Below, in pieces: positions 33,311 through 41,872 of a stretch of 64,000 nucleotides of DNA (positions are counted from its first letter, which is position 1; every line of letters begins with the position of its first letter). Below the pieces are notes generated by a model that saw nothing but the letters and a program-made list of their open reading frames with translations, had not been told where the DNA came from and searched no databases. The DNA comes from Chlorops oryzae. Lineage: Eukaryota > Arthropoda > Insecta > Diptera > Chloropidae. The stretch covers positions 117,174,500-117,238,499 of the forward strand of contig CM035806.1 of NCBI GenBank assembly GCA_020466095.1, written 5' to 3'. Made by a program: the position numbers and the translations under genes.

Positions 33311-34037
33311 TTTTATACCCAGCGTAAGCGGGGTATATTAGTTTTGTGCGAATCTTGTAACAGGGAGAACTAAGCTCCGGAGATATAGACATATATATAT
33401 AGAAATGATCAGGATCAAAAACTGAATCAATTTAGACATGTCCGTCTGTCCGTCCGTCCGTGGTCGGATCTCCTCCGAAACGGCTGGACCAATCAAGTCG
33501 AAATTTGGCACACAGGTATATCGGGATCCGAGTATGATCCTAAGTAAAAATGGGAGACATGCGCCCACTGCCACGCCCACAAATGAATATAATGTGTTTT
33601 CAGTAAAATGCTTGTAACTTGCGAACCACTCAACACATTCCATTGATATTTGGTGTACTGGTAAACCACGAAAAGGAACAAATCCTGGAAAAAAATGGAC
33701 GCCGCCCACCGTGAGCCACGCCCACAAATAAGCCCACAAATAAGGGCTTATCGTAACTTGTGAAGTAAAAGGCGTAGAAGCTTCAAATTCGCAACATAGG
33801 TTGACCAAGACGAATGAAAGGTGTAGGAAAAAATTTTATTTGGCCCGCCCACTGCCACGCCCACAAATGAAGATTTTTCGTAACTTCCGAAGTAAAAGGC
33901 GTAGAAGCTTCAAATTCGCAACAAAGGTTGACAAAGGCAAATGAAAGGTGAAGGAATAAAAATTTATGTAGCCCGCCCACTGCCACGCCCACAAATGGAG
34001 AATTTTCGTTACTTCCGAAGTAAAAGGCGTAGAAGCT
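33311..34037 (+). repeat. mini-me-like repeat with 126-bp tandem units
   Basis: TTTTATACCCAGCGTAAGCG, an ATATATATATAG core, CCGTCTGTCCGTCC at about 33441, then roughly 2.5 units of about 126 bp containing CTGCCACGCCCACAAATG and AGGCGTAGAAGCTTC. It ends abruptly at an LTR fragment at 34038. Units match, inverted, those at 54231-54567. Confidence 0.65.
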
Positions 34038-34471
34038 TGTTATGGTATTCTATCGTTAACCAAAGGAAATGATGTCGGGTGAGGGTTAATTCATATGCGG
34101 TCCCGTGTGCACTGGCAGTATCCGGCTGCTTCAGTCTCGTGGGCTCGAATTGGACTACATATGAACGGCCAAGATTACAATGGATAGATACCGTAACGGA
34201 AAATTTGCACACGTAGATATGGAGAAAGAAAACTTCCAAATTATTCTGACGGAAACTAAACAAAAAAAAATTGGAAGGAGATTTGGTTTAACTTCGATCA
34301 ATTGAAAACATGGCAACGTCGGTGATTTTTAGCTGCCCCTTGCCCTACCCTTTCCATGGGCTCATGAGATATTTAGCATAGCCCCCAAAATGATAATACG
34401 CACGCGATTCTAATTTTCAGATCATACTAAGGTATTTAATAAATCGACATTTTTGATAACTTCGGTTTTTT
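34038..34471 (-). mobile_element. fragment of the Gypsy LTR (terminal 434 bp)
   Basis: Reverse complement of the last 434 bases of the 5' LTR (56489-56922), starting TGTTATGGTATTC and nearly identical. It joins the minisatellite exactly at GAAGCT, the site where the full Gypsy element at 54568 also starts. The other side runs into a mini-me-like repeat. Confidence 0.9.
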
Positions 34472-34599
34472 ATACCTTTTCCGAAGGAAAGGGTATATTA
34501 AGTTTGGCACGGTGTATGTAACATACCAAAGGAGTCGCGGTAGATATAGACATATATATATATTCTTGATCAGGGTGACAAGAGGAATCGATCTAGCCA

Positions 34600-34655
<56 letters not shown>

Positions 34656-34870
34656 GGTCACACTTTAGTTTTTCGTAATTTACTCCTAAGCCATGAAAGA
34701 TATCATATTGAAATTTGGCATGGACTTCAACCAGGTAAATGTCCGAAAAACTGCATACAAATTTTTTTCGTAGTCCCTTCTTGGGTCGTGGGAAGTGGTT
34801 CAGAAGTTTCAAAAATCACGATTTTTAACGTTTTTCCTGAATAACTTTTTTACTATACATCCCAGCTTAT
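34472..34870 (+). repeat. mini-me-like repeat with (GTCT)13
   Basis: ATACCTTTTCCGAAGGAAAGG, an ATATATATATTCTTGATCAG core, then GTCT repeated about 13.5 times at 34601-34654. Non-coding. Confidence 0.75.
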
Positions 34871-35039
34871 TGAAATTTGGTGAGTGTATAGCTACTATGT
34901 AGACTTAAGCTTGCGACATCGCTATAACTATGGTCATCATCCTACACAATAGAAAAAAAACACTCTTTCTCTTATTCTCATATCTGAATACAAAAATTAT
35001 TTTTTTGCTTCTTCTGATTGTGTATTTTGCCGCCAAATA

Positions 35040-36025
35040 AAGTCGTCCATTATGGGTAAATTTTGACCATGACCACATTTCGCGAAATTCGCAAAAATTG
35101 ATTTTCACTATTTTGAATTGAGTATTTCGCAGCTAAACAAAATGTCCTCTAAGGGTTAAAATTTGATCAAGACCACCATCCGCGAAATTCGCGAAAATTT
35201 GATTTTCACTATTTTGAATTGAGTATTTCGCAGCTAAACGAAATGACCGCTAAGGGTTAAAATTTGACCATGACCACCATTCTTGAAATTCGCAAAAATT
35301 GATTTTCACTTTTTTGAATTGAGTATTTCGCAGCTAAACAAAATGTCCTCTAAGGGTTAAAATTTGATCAAGACCACCATCCGCGAAATTCGCGAAAATT
35401 TGATTTTCACTATTTTGAAGTGAGTATTTCGCAGCTAAACTAAATTTCCTCTAAGGGTTAAAATTTGATCAAGACCACCATCCGCGAAATTCGCGAAAAT
35501 TTGATTTTCACTAGTTTGAATTGAGTATTTCGCAGCTAAACTAAATTTCCTCTAAGGGTTAAAATTTGATCAAGACCACCATCCGCGAAATTCGCGAAAA
35601 TTTGATTTTCACTAGTTTGAATTGAGTATTTCGCAGCTAAACAAAATGTCCTCTAAGGGTTAAAATTTGATCAAGACCACCATCCGCGAAATTCGCAAAA
35701 ATTTTATTTTCACTATTTTGAATTGAGGTTTTCGCAGCTAGACAAAATGTCCTGTAACGGTTAAATTTTGACCATGACCACCATTCGCGAAATTCGCAAA
35801 AATTTAATTTTCACTATTTTGAATTGAGGTTTTCGCAGCTAGAAAAAATGTCCTCTTACGGTTAAATTTTGACCATGACCACCATTCGCGAAATTCGCAA
35901 AAAATTTATTTTCACTATTTTGAATTGAGTATTTCGCAGCTAGACAAAATGTCCTCTAACGGTTAAAATTTGACCATGACCACCATTCGCGAAATTCGCA
36001 AAAATTTTATTTTCACTATTTTGAA
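35040..36025 (+). repeat. 101-bp satellite array, cut by assembly gap
   Basis: Nearly ten head-to-tail units of about 101 bp (AAAATTTGATCAAGACCACC, GCGAAATTCGC, GAGTATTTCGCAGC). It runs directly into the gap at 36026-36125, so the real length is unknown. Confidence 0.95.
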
Positions 36026-36125
36026 NNNNNNNNNNNNNNNNNNNNNNNNNNNNNNNNNNNNNNNNNNNNNNNNNNNNNNNNNNNNNNNNNNNNNNNNNNN
36101 NNNNNNNNNNNNNNNNNNNNNNNNN
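36026..36125. other. assembly gap (100 N)
   Basis: One hundred N, probably a placeholder of arbitrary size inside or at the end of satellite. Confidence 0.99.
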
Positions 36126-36272
36126 TTGAATTTTGAACGGTTTGCTACCTATGGACCTGAACACGGGAAAAAAGGTTTAAAAAAATCGAAATTTTTTAAG
36201 TTTTTTGCGATTTTGACCTGGAAGGTGAAGTTTTTTGGATTTTATATGTTGGCAATTTTTGTTCCTTATGAC

Positions 36273-37152
36273 TAATGCTACCAACTCCTTTTTGCGAAAA
36301 TATAGTATATTGGCATCAAAAATATAGGATATAATAGGATGTAAATGGGAAAAAGATAGGATTTGAATATAAACACATTTTCGCGTGACAAATGCAGTTT
36401 ATTTATAAATAAACATTTAGAATATCAGTATAGATGTATGCCAATGCTCTTATTCTTCCGAAATAGCATCAATAGACATAGCACCCGGACTGCTATCAGG
36501 AATTGCTCTTGTTTTAAAATCATATTTTTCTTGACTTAAAATTTGTTTCAAAAGATTTGGCTGGCCCTTCAAAAATTTGTAAAACTCGCTGCAATCGTAG
36601 TCCATATTAATTTTCACAATTAGAATTGATTTTAGCGTTGATGTGTGGAGAGCGGACTTCTCTAATGTCCAAATCTTTTTTGCTTTTGCGAACACACGTT
36701 CAACCGAAGCAGATGTGCCCGGAAAGCATAAAATGAACTCGATGATGCACGAAAATTCTTCAAACGGAACTTGATGTTGGCTCATATGTTTGAATAGTTC
36801 AACCCAGCGGCTCTCTGTAGATTCTTTATTTGTATTCCATTCAGATATCTTTTCATCTGAGCAATAATTCTTTATGAAACCGAATTGTTAAAAAATTGTG
36901 CACATATTCTTTGACATCAATGTGTGTAAATCGACAAATCAGAGCATTCAATGACGCGGCAGTGCGAATTTAACTTTGGCTTCGTACAATGGACAGCAAA
37001 TTGAATAATTTTAAAACAAAAAAAATATTCTTTTCCAAAATCGGAAAAAATATAGGATAAAATATAGGATATTAAAACACATAGGATCCATATAGGATCG
37101 GGGTCAAAAATATAGGATGATCCTATTAAATATAGTACAGTTGGTAGCATTA
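36273..37152 (-). mobile_element. hAT element 5 with transposase remnant
   Basis: Ends TAATGCTACCAACT and inverted AGTTGGTAGCATTA; exact 8-bp duplication CTTATGAC at 36265-36272 and 37153-37160. 880 bp. ATATAGGAT words fill both subterminal regions. Contains the C-terminal end of a hAT transposase on the - strand. Confidence 0.92.
36450..36785 (-). pseudogene. hAT transposase dimerisation domain (fragment)
   Basis: 111 residues with FPGTSASVERVFAKAKKIW, SALHTSTLKSILIVKINMD and a Tyr-Phe tail, the classic hATC dimerisation block (normal motif: TSASVERVFS). The RNase-H core and BED finger are missing, so the element has no transposase of its own. Reads to the stop at 36450. Confidence 0.85.
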
Positions 37153-37288
37153 CTTATGACAAGAGCTACAACTTTGCCTCAGAGAGTAAATCGAAATTCT
37201 GAACGGTTTACAAGATATGAGCCTGAGAAAATGATCACATTTTTACGAAAATGATACCGAGGCCCCAAATCTTTGGGGGCCCATAAAA

Positions 37289-37837
37289 TAGAGTTGGCAA
37301 TTCTAGTTCGTTTGACTGACCGCTCTTTTTAGTTCGTTCGTTCCTCGCGAACTAGTTCGTTCTTTTAGTTCTTTTAGTTCGCGAACTATTACGAACTAGT
37401 TCATTCTTATAGTTCGCGAAATACTTCGATCTATTTAGGTCTTTTAGTTCGCGAACTATTATGAACTATTGAACTATTGAACTAGAAGAACTATTGAACT
37501 AGAAGAGCTATTGAACTGTTGCGAGCTACCGAACTGTTTTTGATCTCACTCGAATTGTGCGTTTTCTGAATAAAAAGTAATGAAGACAATTTGGTAGTTT
37601 TGTTCAAATAGGACGAGTTCTCGAAATGGCAGCGCAAAATTTTGAATAAAAGAGAAAACTTATCTCTTCAACCCAACGTACATGAAGAAAGAACGAGAAG
37701 AGTAAAATGAGCAAGTTGGGCGAAACGAACTACTGAACTAAAAGAACTACTGAACTAAATTATTGCGAACTAGATCTCTAGTTCATTTGAGTGAATAGTT
37801 CAATTGAACTAGTTCGTTCGCGAACTACACAACTCTA
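37289..37837. mobile_element. non-autonomous hAT element 6 (AGTTCGCGAACT array)
   Basis: Ends TAGAGTTG and inverted CAACTCTA; exact 8-bp duplication CCATAAAA at 37281-37288 and 37838-37845. 549 bp, made largely of GAACTA/TAGTTC/GTTCGCGAAC words. Non-coding. Confidence 0.9.
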
Positions 37838-38088
37838 CCATAAAACAAAAAGTGCATGACTTTGGGGAAAATTGGGAGACACGGGTCTTTTTTTTTTAGT
37901 CTTTTGTCACGTAGTGGTGTCCGTATATGGTTATTTTGCCGTGACTTAAAAAATTACACACAGTGTAAGAAAGACATAAGCTCCACGGGCTTTAAGTCCG
38001 TTTGAAGAAAAAAAGATTTTTTTAATGTTATTTTTAATTTTTTTTAAATTTTTTATTTTTGTATTATTTTATATTTTTTATTCCATAT

Positions 38089-39179
38089 TTAACAAAATAT
38101 TTCAATTGAATTTTCGATCGCAGTGCGGCAAAATGGACACAACGTTAGTGTTCCGTCTTCCGAATGCTTTTGCTCCAACTTGTGGAAGCACTCCAGACAA
38201 GCTTTGGCATTTGGTTGGAATAATACGTTTTTTTCGTTCTTGTAACATATTGGACACAACATACTGCCATTTGACATATGATTTTCTTCGTCTTGGGATT
38301 CTTCAGAGCTATCTAGTTCGGTTTGATAGTCACATATTTTCTCATGGAAGATAGAATTTTTTCCGAATGTTATTGCCATTAGAAATGATTTCGACCCCAT
38401 TTTACTTGATTTGAGGTCGTTTGTTAAGCATTTGATTTGATAACTGCGGTCCTTAAAACGTTTTTTCTGTTTCGGAAGACTATTGATGGCACCATCTAAA
38501 GCCTCATGAAACTTTTGGTTTTCGTCCTGTTTAATTATTTTTAAAAACTCTCAAAAAGATCCACGTTTCGGTAAGAGCGTACTAAGGTAGCTGTTGTATC
38601 CTTCTAGAGCACTAGTGGTTCTAACATTACATCCGAATACTGTAAAAGATTCTGGAGTTTCCTGTAATTCATAGAAGTTTGCGTAAAATTATTATTATTT
38701 TATTTTATTAGTACATTTTATGTTGTGACAATATTTTTTACCTTTTTCAACCATTGCTTTTCGAAGTAATCAAAAAATTGTTCGAACACATTTTCTCCTC
38801 TTTTGTTCATGAGCTTTGTATTTGAATTTGCTTCAAGTTTGCATATACCAAACGCCTCATTTATATCCGCAGGACATAGTAATGGGAGTGCCAATATTTT
38901 TTTGAAAATTCGGTTTGCATCTTCATTCTTTCGCAACATCAAAGCCAGCTCTCTCAGTTTCGAAGCCTTTCGTCAGAGAGCCTGACACTAGTGGAACCAG
39001 CATCCTTTCAGTGACGCTGCTGGAAACACTTTTTTCAGTGCCTTTCGGACGGATTGTTCGTAATCCGTTAGGAACGATTGTGGCTTTAAATCGAGTATAT
39101 TACTCTTAATGAAAAGAAAAATGTGTTCGTAGGCTTCAGTGTTTTTATTCGTCATCAGAACAAACGCGAAAGGGAAAAC
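38089..39179 (-). pseudogene. MULE transposase with C-terminal RING-like finger
   Basis: Mutator-like transposase relic in two exons on the - strand: 39179-38742 (acceptor TTATCTTAG, donor GTAAAA) and 38661-38089 (acceptor ATTACAG), joined in phase 0. Exon 1 has VFPFAFVLMTNKNTEAYEHI and LTDYEQSVRKALKKVFP, then GCWFH, the MULE core. Exon 2 has NVRTTSALEGYNSYL and, after a spacer, LCPICYKNEKN, ACLECFHKL and LCPFCRTAIE, a RING-like tail in which the usual C-x-H pair is lost. Premature stops: TAG at 38988-38990 (after GCWFH) and TGA at 38551-38553. A likely N-terminal part lies at 47900-48343. Confidence 0.8.
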
Positions 39180-39374
39180 CTAAGATAAATTATAATTTGA
39201 ATAAAATAATAACTTTCATGAATTTCCTAATCACTTTTAAAATGAAGAGCAAATACTTATATACAAATCGCAAAAATAAATGTAAGATTTTATATAAGTA
39301 AGTATATGAAGAAAGTTTTTTCTTGCATTTAAAAATGAAAACTAACTTTTATTTGTTAATCTTTCTTTATTTAT

Positions 39375-39806
39375 TATTTGTTTTGAGGGCCGGCTTAGCA
39401 GCCCCGGATCTAGGGGGTTCCGTGCCCCGGGCGGCAAGTTCAGAGGGCGGAAAATTCAGAAGACGGCCTTCACATACGTGTTTAAGGAGGCTTTCATGTT
39501 TTATGGCCTTAAATACCATATTTCACCCAAAATAATTTTTAACATAAAATTATGAGTGGTATTCAAGCAGGTACGCAAAATTTGCGCCCTCAGAAATTTT
39601 GCGAGCTCGCAAATTATTTTGTATGAAAAAAGTTTTCGTAGCCTCGCAAATTTTGCGCACCTATTGTGATGCGCAAAATATGCGCGATATTGTGTGGAAA
39701 TGAAAGTTAAGCGGGACTTACACTGTCGAAAGGGTATTTGTCGCGGGGCACAGTATAAATGGGGAATTAATATATAATCAACGTGTGCAACGATCATCGA
39801 ACTAAT
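39375..39806. repeat. 432-bp direct repeat, left copy (LINE flank)
   Basis: Same length and, by eye, same sequence as 45270-45701. The left flank is ...TTTATT, and the LINE begins straight after at 39807. Contains AGTGGTATTCAAGCAGG and GCGCAAAATATGCGC inverted words. Confidence 0.92.
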
Positions 39807-39840
39807 TGGCAACTCTGCTCTCTAACATCAAAGTTTGTTT

Positions 39841-40595
39841 CATGTAGGACTGTAGGTCTAACTGTCGACGTCGAAAAGCCTCTGCCGCGATGGGGATATA
39901 CACCATTAGGCAGGCATAGGAAATTCAACAAATTGGGGATATTCACCAAAAAGCTACCAACAAAAACCTTAGGCAGGAATAGGAAATTCAACAAATTCGA
40001 GAAATTCACCAGAAAGCTACCAACAACAATACGGGTAGACGCAAAGTGGCACTATGATGCCACTTGCAAGAAAATTATCAAAGAAACACGGCGTCAGCTC
40101 GGTTTTTTATATAGCTTTAAAAGTTATAATTGAAGCTTTAATAAATATATTACGATATACTTTTGCTTAATGTGCACGAATGTTTTCATTTTGTAATAAA
40201 TTGACACACATTTTTGACTACTGCTACGATTTTGATTGTATATAGAATTTAGTATTTTTGCTGAAAAAGTGTGATCAAAAAGTTATGTAGACAGGGTAGG
40301 ACTAAAAAAACAATATCTATTTCTCCTTGATATTGAGTTTCCTTGATTATTTTTATGTTGTCCAGGCTTTTCATATCATTTTATGAGTTTGGTAGATTTT
40401 TACATGTAATGTACTCGAAAATCGCCCAAAATTAAAAATAAAAGTGGCAATGCATTTCACCACAGCAGAGCTAAAGATTTCGCTGCCATTGCATGCTTCT
40501 CTTTTCCTCATGCTATATGCCTATGTTGAAGCAGCGTAGCTCTAACACATTGCAGGGATTAGGAAGAAGAAGAGTTAGACCTATAGTCCTATATG
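39841..40595. mobile_element. TIR element in LINE 5' UTR
   Basis: Ends CATGTAGGACTGTAGGTC and, inverted, CATATAGGACTATAGGTC; exact 7-bp duplication TTTGTTT at 39834-39840 and 40596-40602. Its frame at about 39880-40133 (RNRKFNKFEKFTRKLPTT) and the following 450 bp match 51640-52250, where the frame is fused to a Myb/SANT-like domain. Contains two imperfect 60-bp units near 39905-40025. Confidence 0.8.
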
Positions 40596-40789
40596 TTTGT
40601 TTTCTTTCTGCTGCGTAATTATTAAATTACGTTTTATACATTTTTCAAATGCTAAGTGACAAATAATTGATTTACAAAGCATATTATTGTGGTCAAATGC
40701 TTTAAAAATAACTACAAGTGTGTTTGATACGCTATTTCATATAAAATCAAGTATTATTTTCTGCAACAAAAACATAACCTAACTTTTGC

Positions 40790-41866
40790 ATGGATGTAAA
40801 CAAAAAGCGATCTCTAGAGCAAATTTCGCCGGAAAGTTGCATATTAAATAGCGCGAAAAAATATTCATCGGTTCCAGGTAATCCTCTGCCGTCGTCGGTG
40901 CGACCAGCTACTGCTCTCCATTTTGGAAGACTATCGCCAGCACAAACAGCTGTGCTGAACTCCGTGGAGCTTTCGCCGCCTAAACTACAATCAACTTGCC
41001 AACTCTCTGTTATCTCTCCTTCGATTGCATTAAGTACCGATATGGCTGATACCTTCTCCTGGTCTATGTTTGATGCTAAACTGAACTCCGCACTGGACGT
41101 TAAACTGCAAGAAGTTGCCAAAAAATCGGATCTTCAGTCTATTTGTGTTGAGATCCAGCAATTACGTGAGGAGAATGTCCATCTAAAGGAGAATTTAAAA
41201 ATGTTGAAAACCCGGCTTGAACACGTAGAACAATTCTCAAAACGCTCCAATATTGTTGTAACGGGACTTAACGCCAACCTAGTGAAACCCGCTATTGATG
41301 AATTTTCGCAGCTTAATTCGACTCTTCTCAAAACGTCAATAAATGTCACCGATGTACGTAAATTGCCTAATGGTAAGGGTTTTATCTTCGCTTTGAATTC
41401 AGCACTTGAAGCTGATGCTGTTATTGCCGCAAGAGCCAAATTGAAAGGATCAAGAATCTTTATCCAAAAGGACGCTACCGCTAATGAACGCCATATAATG
41501 TTCAATCTGCGTCAATTGGGTAAAAATGTGCGCAAAATTGATGACAGTTTGAAAATCAGAAATGGCCACTCACGCATTTATATAAATGATAAAATGTTTA
41601 CATGGGCTAACGGAAATGTGGTCACTTCTAAAGCTACTGATGCTGAATTCCTTCGCCAGCTCACTGCCAAAGCTAACTACAATTGTAATGTGATAGTTAG
41701 ATCCAACTCTTCCACTGCTAATACGTCTACTGCCTATAACTCAACTCTTACTTCATCATCGGCTATTACATCGTCCGCGGGCTCCTCGTCTGCAACTACA
41801 CTATCCTCCTCTGCTCTTCGTCATTCATCATCTTCACCGCACCACCACACAAATAACTCAAATTAG
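40790..41866 (+). CDS. LINE ORF1 protein
   Basis: 358 residues from the ATG at 40790. Layout resembles L1-type nucleic-acid chaperones: a polar N terminus, a coiled coil at about 115-150 (LQSICVEIQQLREENVHLK, ENLKMLKTRLEHVEQF), then an RRM-like part (RSNIVVTGLN) and a C-terminal region (SRIFIQKDATANERHIMF, HSRIYINDKMF), and a Ser/Thr-rich tail ending HHHTNNSN. No CCHC knuckles. Ends at TAG (41864-41866), followed in the same frame by ORF2. Clade not assigned. Confidence 0.85.
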   Translation: MDVNKKRSLEQISPESCILNSAKKYSSVPGNPLPSSVRPATALHFGRLSPAQTAVLNSVELSPPKLQSTCQLSVISPSIALSTDMADTFSWSMFDAKLNSALDVKLQEVAKKSDLQSICVEIQQLREENVHLKENLKMLKTRLEHVEQFSKRSNIVVTGLNANLVKPAIDEFSQLNSTLLKTSINVTDVRKLPNGKGFIFALNSALEADAVIAARAKLKGSRIFIQKDATANERHIMFNLRQLGKNVRKIDDSLKIRNGHSRIYINDKMFTWANGNVVTSKATDAEFLRQLTAKANYNCNVIVRSNSSTANTSTAYNSTLTSSSAITSSAGSSSATTLSSSALRHSSSSPHHHTNNSN

Positions 41867-41872
41867 CAATCA
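41864..41872 (+). promoter_or_regulatory. candidate stop-codon readthrough site (TAG CAA TCA)
   Basis: The stop between ORF1 and ORF2 is followed by CAATCA, fitting the TAG-CARYYA context known for tobamovirus-type readthrough. ORF2 is in the same frame and has no ATG before its endonuclease core. Function inferred. Confidence 0.55.

Noticed and set aside
33338..33992. Frames rich in HLWAWQWA-type repeats
   Set aside because: They arise from the 126-bp minisatellite in non-coding repeats.
34601..34654. Regular GTCT repeat resembling a repeat-spacer array
   Set aside because: No spacers; it is a simple microsatellite inside a mini-me-like repeat. CRISPR is not expected in an insect.
35040..36025. 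101-bp periodic array considered as a CRISPR or regulatory array
   Set aside because: Units are contiguous and homogeneous, typical of satellite DNA.
35940..36275. Frames running through the N gap
   Set aside because: The N block has no sequence, so continuity is meaningless.
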